From positions 2,035,127 through 2,099,126 of the forward strand of contig NZ_JAFMTA010000001.1 in the NCBI RefSeq assembly GCF_017916515.1: a stretch of 64,000 bases of DNA, given 5' to 3'. Both the position numbers and the translations under genes were made by a program. The notes beneath the pieces are model-generated. The model had not been told where the DNA came from. It did not search any database and saw only the letters and a program-made list of their open reading frames with translations. The DNA comes from Naasia sp. SYSU D00948 (GTDB lineage Bacteria > Actinomycetota > Actinomycetes > Actinomycetales > Microbacteriaceae). Shown one piece after another: positions 9,137 through 17,751 of this stretch (the stretch's first letter is position 1; each line of letters begins with the position of its first letter).

Positions 9137-9158
9137 GCGGGCGAGGAGGAGCGGAACG

Positions 9159-10595
9159 ATGGCAACGACACTGATCACGGGCGGCACGGTCGTCACCTCG
9201 ACCGGACGCAGCGCCGCCGACGTCCTCGTCGACGGCGAGCAGATCGTCGCGGTGCTCGCGCCGGGCAGCGTCCTGCTCGGCACCGACCTGGCGGCGAGCG
9301 CCGACACGGTGATCGACGCGAGCGGGAAGTACGTGATCCCGGGCGGCATCGACGCGCACACGCACATGGAGCTGCCCTTCGGCGGCACCGCCGCGTCGGA
9401 CACGTTCGAGACCGGCACGCGCGCGGCCGCCTGGGGCGGCACGACGACGATCATCGACTTCGCGGTGCAGCGCTACGGCGAGAAGGTGCAGGACGGCCTC
9501 GCCGCGTGGCACGAGAAGGCGGCGGGCAACTGCGCGATCGACTACGGCTTCCACCAGATCATCGGGGGCGTCGACGCGGATGCCCTGTCGGCGATGGACG
9601 GCCTCATCGACGAGGGCGTGACGAGCTTCAAGCTCTTCATGGCCTACCCCGGCGTCTTCTACAGCGACGACGCGCAGGTCCTGCGGGCCATGCAGAAGTC
9701 GGCCGAGACGGGCCTGCTCACGATGATGCACGCCGAGAACGGGCCCGCGATCGACGTCCTCGCCGAGCAGCTCGTCGCGCAGGGCAAGACGGATCCCTAC
9801 TTCCACGGCATCGCGCGCGCCTGGCAGATGGAGGAGGAGGCGACCCACCGGGCGATCATGCTCGCCCACCTCACAGGCGCTCCTCTCTATGTCGTGCATG
9901 TGTCCGCGAAGCAGGCGGTCGAGCAGCTCGCCGCCGCGCGCGACCGCGGCCAGAACGTGTACGGCGAGACGTGTCCCCAGTACCTCTATCTCTCACTCGA
10001 GGAGCAGCTCGGCGCCTCCAGCGAGGAGTGGGGCGCGTTCGAGGGATCGAAGTGGGTGTGCTCGACCCCGCTGCGCAGCCGCGAGGAGCGTCACCAGGAC
10101 CACATGTGGCAGGCGCTGCGCACCAACGACCTGCAGATGGTGTCGACCGACCATTGCCCGTTCTGCATGAAGGGCCAGAAGGAGCTCGGCAGGGGCGACT
10201 TCCGCAAGATCCCGAACGGGATCGGCGGCGTCGAGCACCGGATGGACCTCCTCTACCAGGGCGTCGTCGACGGGCACTTGACGCTCGAGCGCTGGGTGGA
10301 GGTCACCTCCACGACGCCGGCGCGGATGTTCGGCCTGTACGGGAGGAAGGGCGTCATCGCCCCGGGTGCGGACGCCGACATCGTGATCTACGACCCCAAC
10401 GGCCACACCTCGATCGGCGTGGACAAGACCCACCACATGAACATGGACTACTCGGCGTGGGAGGGCTACGAGATCGACGGCCACGTCGACACGGTCCTGT
10501 CCCGCGGCAAGGTCGTCGTCGACGGCAACCAGTACCTCGGCGCCAAGGGCGACGGCCGCTACCTCAAGCGCGGCCTGTCGCAGTACCTCATCTGA
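9159..10595 (+). CDS. dihydropyrimidinase / hydantoinase
   Basis: Dihydropyrimidinase opens the ring of 5,6-dihydrouracil or dihydrothymine to the N-carbamoyl-beta-amino acid. The 478-residue amidohydrolase has the full dinuclear metal set: HxH in GGIDAHTHMELPFGG, the carboxylated Lys in SFKLFMAYPG, His in MHAENG and VVHVSAK, and Asp in STDHCPF. The FGG and SFKLFMAYPG segments are typical of dihydropyrimidinases rather than allantoinases or dihydroorotases. GAGGAGCGG precedes the ATG. It sits between the carbamoyl-beta-alanine hydrolase and the oxidoreductase in one transcription unit. Confidence 0.92.
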   Translation: MATTLITGGTVVTSTGRSAADVLVDGEQIVAVLAPGSVLLGTDLAASADTVIDASGKYVIPGGIDAHTHMELPFGGTAASDTFETGTRAAAWGGTTTIIDFAVQRYGEKVQDGLAAWHEKAAGNCAIDYGFHQIIGGVDADALSAMDGLIDEGVTSFKLFMAYPGVFYSDDAQVLRAMQKSAETGLLTMMHAENGPAIDVLAEQLVAQGKTDPYFHGIARAWQMEEEATHRAIMLAHLTGAPLYVVHVSAKQAVEQLAAARDRGQNVYGETCPQYLYLSLEEQLGASSEEWGAFEGSKWVCSTPLRSREERHQDHMWQALRTNDLQMVSTDHCPFCMKGQKELGRGDFRKIPNGIGGVEHRMDLLYQGVVDGHLTLERWVEVTSTTPARMFGLYGRKGVIAPGADADIVIYDPNGHTSIGVDKTHHMNMDYSAWEGYEIDGHVDTVLSRGKVVVDGNQYLGAKGDGRYLKRGLSQYLI

Positions 10596-10692
10596 TGCCC
10601 GCCACGATCCGTGCAACTCGGGCCGTTCCGGTCGATCCGGGCCGGAACGCCGGCCCGGAGACGCCGGACCGGCCCGGAATGGAGGCGTGAGC

Positions 10693-11709
10693 ATGGAGTT
10701 CGGAGCGGTCCTGCAGACGAACCCTCCGGCGTCCCGGACCGTGGCGCTCGCGAAACTCGCCGAGCAGTACGGGTTCAGCCACCTCTGGACGTTCGACTCG
10801 CACCTGCTGTGGCAGGAGCCGTACGTCATCTACAGCCAGATCCTCGCCGAGACCCGGCGCATCAAGGTCGGCCCGTTCGTCACCAATCCGGCGACGCGGG
10901 ACTGGACGGTGACCGCGTCCGTGTTCGCGACGCTCAACGAGATGTACGGCAACCGGACGATCTGCGGCATCGGCCGGGGCGACTCCGCGGTCCGGGTCAC
11001 GGGCGGCAAGCCCACGACGCTGAAGGAGCTGCGGGAGTCGATCCACGTCATCCGCGAGCTCGGCAACTCGCGGTCGGTGGAGTACAACGGGGCGACCCTG
11101 CGGTTCCCCTGGAGCGTCGGCAGCGAGCTCGAGGTGTGGGTGGCCGCCTACGGGCCGCTCGCGCTCAAGCTCGCGGGCGAGGTCGGCGACGGCTACATCC
11201 TCCAGCTCGCGGACCTCGACATCGCGGAGTGGATGATCGGCACGGTGCGCGACGCGGCCGAGAAGGCCGGACGGGACCCCCGGTCGATCAAGTTCTGCGT
11301 CGCCGCTCCGTTCTACATCGGGGACGACCGGCAGCACATGCGCGACCAGTGCCGCTGGTTCGGCGGCATGGTCGGCAACCACGTCGCCGACATCGTCGCG
11401 AAGTACGGCGAGCACGGCGCGGTGCCGGACGCCCTCACCGAGTACATCAAGGGCCGGCAGGAGTACGACTACAACGAGCACGGCCGGGCCGGGAACACGC
11501 ACACGACCTTCGTGCCGGACGAGATCGTCGACCGCTTCTGCGTGCTCGGCACGGCCGAGGAGCACATCGAGAAGCTGCGCAGGCTCCAGGCGATCGGCGT
11601 CGACCAGTTCGCGGGCTACCTCCAGCACGACAACAAGGAGGAGACCCTCCGCGTGTACGGCGAGACGGTGATCCCGGCGATGCGCGACCAGATCGTGGCG
11701 AAGGCCTGA
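10693..11709 (+). CDS. luciferase-family (LLM class) flavin/F420 oxidoreductase of the pyrimidine cluster
   Basis: This 338-residue LLM-fold protein (MEFGAVLQTNPPASRTVALA, FVTNPATRDWTVTASVFATLN, GIGRGDSAVR) resembles a subfamily annotated as F420-dependent and often found beside hydantoinase, nitrilase and ABC genes. ATG 10693 is chosen because GGAGG at 10681-10685 sits 7 nt upstream; the GTG at 10687 is too close. No dihydropyrimidine dehydrogenase is present, so this may reduce the pyrimidine ring or otherwise prepare the substrate. RutA-type ring cleavage is the other precedent in this fold, but that would make the hydantoinase unnecessary. The substrate and cofactor are not known. Confidence 0.8.
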   Translation: MEFGAVLQTNPPASRTVALAKLAEQYGFSHLWTFDSHLLWQEPYVIYSQILAETRRIKVGPFVTNPATRDWTVTASVFATLNEMYGNRTICGIGRGDSAVRVTGGKPTTLKELRESIHVIRELGNSRSVEYNGATLRFPWSVGSELEVWVAAYGPLALKLAGEVGDGYILQLADLDIAEWMIGTVRDAAEKAGRDPRSIKFCVAAPFYIGDDRQHMRDQCRWFGGMVGNHVADIVAKYGEHGAVPDALTEYIKGRQEYDYNEHGRAGNTHTTFVPDEIVDRFCVLGTAEEHIEKLRRLQAIGVDQFAGYLQHDNKEETLRVYGETVIPAMRDQIVAKA

Positions 11710-11778
11710 CATGAGCGGGTGGTCGCACGCTGCTGCCCGCTTCGCCGGCCGCCCGCCGTGCCGTCACTGGACGGCCTC

Positions 11779-12696
11779 GTGAGCGCCGCGGGGCTCGTCG
11801 GCTCCCGCCTCCGCACTCGCACGCCGTCCGCGTTCCGCTGGCGCCGGGCGACCCTCGGCGCGCTCGGCCTCCTGCTGCTCGCGGTCGTCTGGGAGCTGTA
11901 CAAGGCGCTCGGGCCCGAGGACGGCGTCGTGGTGGGCGGGCTCACGGTCCTGCCCAGGACGACGGACCTCGCCATGCCGCACGTATGGGACGTGCTCGCC
12001 CGCCTCGGCCAGCCGGTGAACTCGACCCAGGACACGCTGGTCTGGCAGGCGGTGCTGGGCGCGGCGGTGTTCTCGCTCGGCGTCGCCGGTGTCGGCTGGC
12101 TCGTCGGCGTCGTCGTCGGCCTGGCGCTGGCCCTGCTGATGCAGCGCTTCCGGACCGCCGAGTCGGCCGTGCTGCCCTGGGTGATCCTCAGCCAGACGGT
12201 CCCGCTCATCGCGATCGCGCCGCTCGTGCGCAGGTGGGGGTCGCAGATCGAGATCGGCGCCTTCCAGTGGGAGAACTGGATGTCCGTCGCGGTCATCGCC
12301 TCCTACCTCGCGTTCTTCCCGGTCGCGGTCGGCGCCCTGCGCGGCCTCGGCTCGCCGGACGCCATCCACACCGACCTCTTCCGCTCCTACGCCGTCGGGT
12401 GGTGGACGACGCTGTGGCGTCTCCGGCTCCCTGCGAGCGTCCCCTACCTGCTCCCGGCCCTCCGGCTGGCCGCCGCGAACGCCGTCATCGGAGCCGTCGT
12501 CGCCGAGGTCTCGATCGGCCTGCGCGGCGGCATCGGACGCATGATCATCGAGTACGCGCAGTCCGGCAGCGGCGACCCCGCGAAGACGTGGGCCCCGATC
12601 CTGGGGGCGGTGCTGCTCGGCCTCCTCGCAGCGGGGGTCGTCGCGCTGCTCGGGCTCCTGCTCGGACGGTTCCGCCGGGGAGAGGTGAGCGCATGA
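11779..12696 (+). CDS. ABC importer permease 1 (NitT/TauT type) of the pyrimidine cluster
   Basis: This roughly 305-residue inner-membrane permease has about six hydrophobic segments and the coupling loop near LFRSYAVGWWTTLWRLRLPASVPYLLPALR (the EAA-like loop that meets the ATPase). The start is uncertain: GTG 11779, GTG 11758 and GTG 11719 are all in frame. I prefer 11779 because residues before it look non-coding, but none has a strong ribosome site. Its stop overlaps the ATPase ATG (ATGA). An Arg/Gly-rich insert precedes the WENW segment, unlike its partner permease at 13538. Confidence 0.85.
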   Translation: MSAAGLVGSRLRTRTPSAFRWRRATLGALGLLLLAVVWELYKALGPEDGVVVGGLTVLPRTTDLAMPHVWDVLARLGQPVNSTQDTLVWQAVLGAAVFSLGVAGVGWLVGVVVGLALALLMQRFRTAESAVLPWVILSQTVPLIAIAPLVRRWGSQIEIGAFQWENWMSVAVIASYLAFFPVAVGALRGLGSPDAIHTDLFRSYAVGWWTTLWRLRLPASVPYLLPALRLAAANAVIGAVVAEVSIGLRGGIGRMIIEYAQSGSGDPAKTWAPILGAVLLGLLAAGVVALLGLLLGRFRRGEVSA

Positions 12697-13538
12697 CCGA
12701 GGTGCCGACCACAGGACCGGTTCCCATCGGCGTGCCGGCGGTCGAGGTGAGGGGCGTCGACAAGACGTTCTCCTCGAAGAACGGCACGGTGACCGCGCTC
12801 GAGGGCATCGACCTCGCCGTCGCGCCCGGGGAGTTCGTCTCCCTCATCGGTCCGTCCGGCTGCGGCAAGAGCACGCTGCTCCGCCTCATCGCCGACCTCG
12901 AGGCCCCGAGCACGGGCTCCGTCACGGTCTTCGGCAAGACCGCGCGGCAGGCCCGGATCGACCAGGAGTACGGCATCGCGTTCCAGCAGGCGGGGCTCCT
13001 GCCCTGGCGCACGGTGCGGGCCAACATCGAGCTGCCGCTCGAGCTGCACGGCGCGTCCCGAGCCGAGCGGACCGCCCGCGCGACGGAGCTGCTCGAGCTC
13101 GTGGGGCTCTCCGACTTCGGCGGCTCCTATCCCGACCAGCTCTCCGGCGGCATGCAGCAGCGCGTCGCGATCGCCCGCGCTCTCGCGGAGAGGCCCCGGC
13201 TGCTGCTCATGGACGAGCCCTTCGGAGCCCTCGACGAGATGACCCGCGAGCGGATGCAGACGGAGCTCGTCCGGATCTGCGGGGAGACGGGAGCGGCCGT
13301 CGTGTTCGTGACCCACTCGATCCCCGAGGCGGTGTTCCTGTCCAACCGGGTCGTCGTCATGTCGCCGCGCCCAGGACGGATCCGCGAGGTGCTCGCCGTC
13401 GACCTCGGTCGCGCCGCGGACCGCCGCGACGACCTGCGCGAGGACGAGCACTTCTTCGCGAACGTCAGTGCGGTGCGCGAGCTGCTGCACGGCGACCAGG
13501 GTGCGCGTCCTGCCGTCCGCGGAGTGGAGAACCGCTGA
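12693..13538 (+). CDS. ABC importer ATP-binding protein (NitT/TauT type) of the pyrimidine cluster
   Basis: This 281-residue ATPase powers the importer. It has Walker A GPSGCGKS, the Q-loop in AFQQAGLLPWRTV, the signature LSGGMQQRV, Walker B LLLMDEPFGALD and switch His in VTHSIPEAVFLSNR. The LPWRTV and MTRERMQTEL segments are typical of nitrate/sulfonate/pyrimidine-precursor importers. It overlaps the upstream permease by four bases and shares one base with the downstream permease (TGATG), so the three are translated as a unit. Confidence 0.92.
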   Translation: MTEVPTTGPVPIGVPAVEVRGVDKTFSSKNGTVTALEGIDLAVAPGEFVSLIGPSGCGKSTLLRLIADLEAPSTGSVTVFGKTARQARIDQEYGIAFQQAGLLPWRTVRANIELPLELHGASRAERTARATELLELVGLSDFGGSYPDQLSGGMQQRVAIARALAERPRLLLMDEPFGALDEMTRERMQTELVRICGETGAAVVFVTHSIPEAVFLSNRVVVMSPRPGRIREVLAVDLGRAADRRDDLREDEHFFANVSAVRELLHGDQGARPAVRGVENR

Positions 13539-14302
13539 TGCGCGGTGCCGCGGTCCGGACGGTGGGGGCGCCGATCCTCCTCGGGATCGTCGCGCTCGCT
13601 CTCTGGCAGCTCGCCGTCGTCGCGCTCGACGTGAAGCCCTTCGTCGTTCCGAGTCCGCTCGCGATCGGCACGGCCTTCGGCTCGACGCCCGACACCATCC
13701 TCCGGGCCGCCCTCCTGACGGGCGCCAACGCCCTCGTCGGACTTCTCGTCGGCACCGTCGTCGGCATCCTCTTCGCGGTGCTCGCGGCCCTGTCGCGCGT
13801 GATCGACGAGATCACCGCGCCGATCGTGGCGGGCCTCGCGGTGGTCCCGATCGTCGCGCTCGCGCCCGTCTTCTACACGATGTTCGGCGCCAACGCCCAG
13901 ACGGCACGGCAGCTGATCGCGGCGCTCGCGGTCTTCATCCCCGTGTTCGTCAACACGCTGCGCGGGCTCCGGCAGGTGCGCCCCGTGCACCGCGACCTGA
14001 TGCGGGCGTACGCGGCCTCGCCGTGGCAGGCCACCCGCACCGTCACGCTGCCGGGCGCGCTCCCGTACCTGTTCACCGGGTTCCGGATCGCGTCCTCGCT
14101 CGCGGTCATCTCCGCCCTCGTCGCCGAGTACTTCGGCGGCCCGATCGACGGCATCGGCCGCGCGATCACCACCGCGGTGGCGAGCAGCAACTACGCGCTG
14201 GCCTGGGCGTACGTGCTCGGGTCGATCCTGCTCGGGCTCGTGTTCTACTGCGCGACCCTCGCCCTCGAGATCCTGGCGACCCGGCACCGCCGCCGCGCCT
14301 GA
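13538..14302 (+). CDS. ABC importer permease 2 (NitT/TauT type) of the pyrimidine cluster
   Basis: This 254-residue permease has about six hydrophobic segments and the coupling loop MRAYAASPWQATRTVTLPGALPYLFTGFR. It has the usual family length and differs from permease 1. The importer therefore probably works as a heterodimer of two permeases around one ATPase. It begins one base inside the ATPase stop. A 51-nt gap separates it from the binding lipoprotein. Confidence 0.9.
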   Translation: MRGAAVRTVGAPILLGIVALALWQLAVVALDVKPFVVPSPLAIGTAFGSTPDTILRAALLTGANALVGLLVGTVVGILFAVLAALSRVIDEITAPIVAGLAVVPIVALAPVFYTMFGANAQTARQLIAALAVFIPVFVNTLRGLRQVRPVHRDLMRAYAASPWQATRTVTLPGALPYLFTGFRIASSLAVISALVAEYFGGPIDGIGRAITTAVASSNYALAWAYVLGSILLGLVFYCATLALEILATRHRRRA

Positions 14303-14353
14303 GAGGTCCGCCCCGAGCGGATGCACCACCCCAGCACGACCAGGAGGTATGCA

Positions 14354-15517
14354 ATGAGACACAGCATCCGAGTGCTGCCCGGCATCGCCGCGGCCGGCAC
14401 CATCACCGCTCTCGTCCTCGCGGGATGCGCGAGCGGCGGAGGCGGCGGGACCGGCTCCGGCGGCGGGGCGGGCGACTCCGGCGGACTGACGCCCGTCACC
14501 CTGCAGCTCCAGTGGGTCGCCCAGGCGCAGTTCGCGGGCTACTACGCCGCGCTCGACCAGGGCTACTACGAGGAGGAGGGGCTCGACGTCACGATCAACG
14601 AGTCCGGCACCGACACGGTCCCGATCGACGAGATCGCGGCGGGAGCCGCCGACTACGCGATCTCGTGGGTCCCGAAAGTCCTCGGCTCCATCGAGCAGGG
14701 CACGAACGTCACCAACGTCGCGCAGATCTTCGAGCGCAGCGCCACCACGCAGATCTCGTTCAAGGACGCCGGCATCGAGGGCCCCGAGGACCTCGCCGGC
14801 CACACCGTCGGCAGCTGGGGCTTCGGCAACGAGTGGGAGCTGTTCGCGGGGATGCAGCAGGCGGGGGTGGGACTCGACGACATCACCCTCGTTCAGCAGC
14901 AGTTCGACATGAACGCGTTCCTCGCGGGGGACATCGACGCCGCGCAGGCGATGACCTACAACGAGTACGCGCAGGTGCTCGAGACTGTGAACCCGGCGAC
15001 GGGGGAGCTGTACCAGCCGGAGGACCTCAACGTCATCGACTGGAACGAAGTCGGGACCGCGATGCTCCAGGACGCGATCTGGGCCGACGCCGAGCGCCTC
15101 GCCGACGACGAGGAGTACGCCGAGACGACGGTCGCCTTCATCAAGGCGTCCATCAAAGGCTGGATCTACGCCCGCGACAACCCCGAGGAGGCGGCGGAGA
15201 TCGTCACCGCGGCCGGGTCCACACTCGGCACGAGCCACCAGCTGTGGATGACCAACGAGGTCAACAAGCTCATCTGGCCGTCCGCCTCCGGCGGCATCGG
15301 CATGATCGACGAGGAGGCCTGGAACCGCACCGTCGAGATCGCCAAGGGCACCGAGAACGAGACCGGCGCCACCATCATCACCGCCGACCCGCCGGAGACC
15401 GCGTACACGAACGAGTACGTGGAGCAGGCGCTCGCCGACCTGGAGGATGAGGGAGCCGACATCGTCGGCCAGAGCTTCACCCCGATCGAGGTCGTCCTCA
15501 ACGAGGGCGGCAACTAG
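14354..15517 (+). CDS. NMT1/THI5-type ABC substrate-binding lipoprotein
   Basis: This 387-residue lipoprotein captures the ligand for the importer. The signal peptide ends LVLAG-Cys25, followed by a Gly/Ser linker to about residue 48. The mature fold starts VTLQLQWVAQAQFAGYYAALDQGYYEEEGLDV, the classic opening of THI5-like proteins that bind pyrimidines such as the HMP and formylaminopyrimidine precursors of thiamine. AGGAGGT at 14342-14348 is an excellent ribosome site. Its location among pyrimidine-degrading genes suggests a pyrimidine, dihydropyrimidine or hydantoin ligand; this is an inference. Confidence 0.88.
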   Translation: MRHSIRVLPGIAAAGTITALVLAGCASGGGGGTGSGGGAGDSGGLTPVTLQLQWVAQAQFAGYYAALDQGYYEEEGLDVTINESGTDTVPIDEIAAGAADYAISWVPKVLGSIEQGTNVTNVAQIFERSATTQISFKDAGIEGPEDLAGHTVGSWGFGNEWELFAGMQQAGVGLDDITLVQQQFDMNAFLAGDIDAAQAMTYNEYAQVLETVNPATGELYQPEDLNVIDWNEVGTAMLQDAIWADAERLADDEEYAETTVAFIKASIKGWIYARDNPEEAAEIVTAAGSTLGTSHQLWMTNEVNKLIWPSASGGIGMIDEEAWNRTVEIAKGTENETGATIITADPPETAYTNEYVEQALADLEDEGADIVGQSFTPIEVVLNEGGN

Positions 15518-15525
15518 CACCACCG

Positions 15526-15555
15526 GGTGCGGCCGGGCGGACGTCCGGCCGCACC
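15526..15555 (+). terminator. GC hairpin between the binding-protein and aminotransferase genes
   Basis: The arms GGTGCGGCCGG (15526-15536) and CCGGCCGCACC (15545-15555) pair perfectly over 11 bp around an 8-nt loop, starting 8 nt after the lipoprotein stop. There is no T-tract. Such hairpins often protect the abundant binding-protein message and reduce read-through, which would lower aminotransferase expression. Confidence 0.5.
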
Positions 15556-15577
15556 TCGTCGAGAAGGAGGACATCCC

Positions 15578-16915
15578 ATGACTCTCGCCCCGACCGGAAC
15601 GGACACCGACGAGGGACGCCGGGCGCTCGAGCTCGATCGCGCCCACGTGTTCCACTCCTGGTCCGCCCAGGCCGCGCTGAAGCCCCTGGTGATCGCCGGG
15701 GGCGAGGGGAGCACCGTCTGGGACGCCGACGGCACCCGCTACCTCGACTTCTCCAGCCAGCTCGTCAACGTCAACATCGGGCACCAGCATCCGAAGGTGA
15801 TCGCCGCGATCAAGGCGCAGGCGGATCTCCTCACCACCGTCGCGCCCTCCCACGCGAACCTCGCGCGCGGCGAGGCGGCCCGCCGGATCCTGGCGCGCGC
15901 CGGCGACCGGTACGCGAAGGTGTTCTTCACCAACGGCGGCGCCGACGCGAACGAGAACGCCATCCGCCTCGCGCGGCTGGTCACCGGCCGCGACAAGGTC
16001 CTCTCGACCTACCGCTCGTACCACGGCAACACCGGGGCCGCGATCACCGCGACCGGGGACTGGCGCCGGGTGCCGAACGAGTACGCGCGCGGGCACGTGC
16101 ACTTCTTCGGCCCGTTCCCCTACCGCAGCGAGTTCTGGTCCGACTCGCCCGAGCAGGAGACCGAGCGCGCCCTGCACCACCTGCGCCGGGTCATCCAGGC
16201 CGAGGGCGCCGCGTCGATCGCCGCGATCCTGCTCGAGACGATCCCCGGCACCGCCGGCGTGATCGTCCCTCCGCCCGGCTACCTCGCCGGTGTGCGCGCG
16301 CTCGCGGACGAGCACGGCATCCTGCTCATCCTCGACGAGGTGATGGCGGGCTTCGGCCGCACCGGCGACTGGTTCGCCTTCCAGAACCGCTCGATCAACC
16401 CCGAGGGCATCGCGCCGGACCTGATCACCTTCGCGAAGGGCGTCAACTCCGGCTACGTGCCCGCGGGCGGCGTCATCATCCCGCCGCGCATCGCCGAGGA
16501 GTTCGACGAGCGCGTCTTTCCCGGCGGCCTCACCTACTCCGGCCACCCGCTCGCGATGGCGTCGATCGTCGGAGCGCTGGATGCCATGGAGGAGGAGGGC
16601 ATCGTCGAGAATGCGGCGACCATCGGTCGTGAGGTGCTCGGGCCCGGGCTGGCCCGGCTCGCCGAGCGGCACGCGGTGATCGGCGAGGTGCGGGGAGTCG
16701 GCGTCTTCTGGGCCCTCGACCTCGTCGCGGACCGGGACACCCGGGCCCCGCTGGAGCCGGCCTCGCTCGCGACCCTGAAGTCGTCCCTGCTCGGGCGCGG
16801 ACTGCTGCCGTTCGTCGTCGACAACCGCATCCACGTCGTGCCGCCCTGCGTCGTGACGCGGGAGGAGGCGGAGCGGGGGCTCGCGATCCTCGACGAGGTC
16901 CTCGGGGCGTCCTGA
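15578..16915 (+). CDS. class III PLP aminotransferase (probable beta-alanine:pyruvate type)
   Basis: This 445-residue fold-type I aminotransferase would convert beta-alanine to malonate semialdehyde, the step after the nitrilase. Motifs include SSQLVNVNIGHQHPKV, FFTNGGADANENAIRLAR (phosphate-binding), the YHGNTG block, LILDEVMAGFGRTG with the PLP-ring Asp, and Lys287 in FAKGVNSGYVPAGG as the Schiff-base lysine. AAGGAGG at 15564-15570 precedes the ATG. Homologues are often named aspartate aminotransferase family. The amino donor is inferred from the gene order, not from active-site residues. Confidence 0.88.
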   Translation: MTLAPTGTDTDEGRRALELDRAHVFHSWSAQAALKPLVIAGGEGSTVWDADGTRYLDFSSQLVNVNIGHQHPKVIAAIKAQADLLTTVAPSHANLARGEAARRILARAGDRYAKVFFTNGGADANENAIRLARLVTGRDKVLSTYRSYHGNTGAAITATGDWRRVPNEYARGHVHFFGPFPYRSEFWSDSPEQETERALHHLRRVIQAEGAASIAAILLETIPGTAGVIVPPPGYLAGVRALADEHGILLILDEVMAGFGRTGDWFAFQNRSINPEGIAPDLITFAKGVNSGYVPAGGVIIPPRIAEEFDERVFPGGLTYSGHPLAMASIVGALDAMEEEGIVENAATIGREVLGPGLARLAERHAVIGEVRGVGVFWALDLVADRDTRAPLEPASLATLKSSLLGRGLLPFVVDNRIHVVPPCVVTREEAERGLAILDEVLGAS

Positions 16916-16987
16916 CACCTCCGGCTCCCGGCTTCCGCGTCAAGGCGCTCGGGGGCGGCGCCGGGGCGGGGCCTCGGCCCGGACGCG

Positions 16988-16993
16988 TAGACT
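16988..16993 (+). promoter_or_regulatory. -10 box (TAGACT) of a probable leaderless promoter for DUF177-rpmF-rnc-mutM
   Basis: TAGACT ends 8 nt before GTG 17002, and no Shine-Dalgarno sequence is present. The transcript would start at the GTG itself. It marks the return to the conserved housekeeping operon after the accessory block. Confidence 0.55.
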
Positions 16994-17001
16994 CCGACGG
17001 C

Positions 17002-17544
17002 GTGAAGGCGAACTACCTGGTGAACGTCCGCGACCTCATCAACCGCCCCGGCGAGCAGCGTGAGCGGGAGCTGACCCTCAACATCCCCGAGAAGCTCGGC
17101 GAGGGGCTCGCGTGGGTGCCCGAGGGGCGCGAACTGCACATCGACCTGCGCCTCGAGTCGGTGCACGAGGGGATCCTCGCGACGGGCGACGTCGACACGG
17201 TCGCCGACGCCCAGGACGCGCGCACCCTCGACGAGTTCGAGCTCCCGGTCGAGGTCGAATTCCAGGAGCTTTTCGCGTATCCTTCTGAGGTTCCTTCCGA
17301 CTACGAGGTTCAAGGCGACCACGTGGATCTTGAACAGGTCGTGAGGGATGCGGTGGTGCTGGCACTGCCGTTCCAGCCGGTGAAGCCGGGGGAGCCCGGC
17401 CGGGTCGAGCTTCCCGAAGGCATCGCGCTGGTGCTCGCGGACGACGAGCGAGAGGCCCCACTCGACGAGCGGTGGGCCGCGCTCGCGAAGCTGCGCGACA
17501 GCGCAGACCGCGAGAAGACAGACGTTCCGAGAGAAGAGAGATAA
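17002..17544 (+). CDS. DUF177 / YceD-family protein
   Basis: YceD-family proteins are encoded next to rpmF in most bacteria and are linked to 23S rRNA or large-subunit maturation. The 180-residue protein has the family core [17 protein letters not shown] and the [18 protein letters not shown] block. It contains no cysteine at all: the usual Cys-x-Arg-Cys before this core reads DARTL, and the second Cys pair after LALP is replaced by [13 protein letters not shown]. Both zinc-type pairs are therefore lost. rpmF begins 2 nt after the stop. Confidence 0.85.
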   Translation: MKANYLVNVRDLINRPGEQRERELTLNIPEKLGEGLAWVPEGRELHIDLRLESVHEGILATGDVDTVADAQDARTLDEFELPVEVEFQELFAYPSEVPSDYEVQGDHVDLEQVVRDAVVLALPFQPVKPGEPGRVELPEGIALVLADDEREAPLDERWAALAKLRDSADREKTDVPREER

Positions 17545-17546
17545 CC

Positions 17547-17750
17547 ATGGCTGTTCCCAAGCGGAAGAAGTCGCGCGCGAACACGCACGCCCGCCGGTCC
17601 CAGTGGAAGGCGTCCGTGCCGACCCTGGTGAAGACCATCGAGAACGGCAAGGTCACCTACAGCCTCCCGCACCGCGCGAAGGTCGTCGAGGACTCCCAGG
17701 GCACCGAGCTCTACCTCGAGTACAAGGGCCGCAAGGTCGCCGACGTCTGA
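17547..17750 (+). CDS. rpmF: 50S ribosomal protein L32 (cysteine-free form)
   Basis: L32 is a small protein of the large ribosomal subunit. The 67-residue product begins [21 protein letters not shown]. The form with four cysteines binds zinc; this copy has none, so it is the zinc-independent type. GAGAAGAGAG precedes the ATG. It follows DUF177 by 2 nt and is followed directly by rnc, the standard arrangement. Confidence 0.95.
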   Translation: MAVPKRKKSRANTHARRSQWKASVPTLVKTIENGKVTYSLPHRAKVVEDSQGTELYLEYKGRKVADV

Positions 17751-17751
17751 T

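Noticed and set aside
10693-11709. RutA-type pyrimidine oxygenase
   Set aside because: It shares the luciferase fold, but no rutB, rutC, rutD, rutF or rutG partners are present, and a hydantoinase would be redundant with RutA chemistry.
11711-11782. Short ATG-initiated frame of 23 codons before permease 1
   Set aside because: It ends at the preferred permease start and could be a leader peptide, but it has no ribosome site or recognisable content.
13127-16918. A 1263-residue open frame on the minus strand across the ABC/aminotransferase genes
   Set aside because: It is antisense to five well-supported genes, has an Arg/Asp/His-rich composition typical of high-GC shadow frames, and shows no domain.
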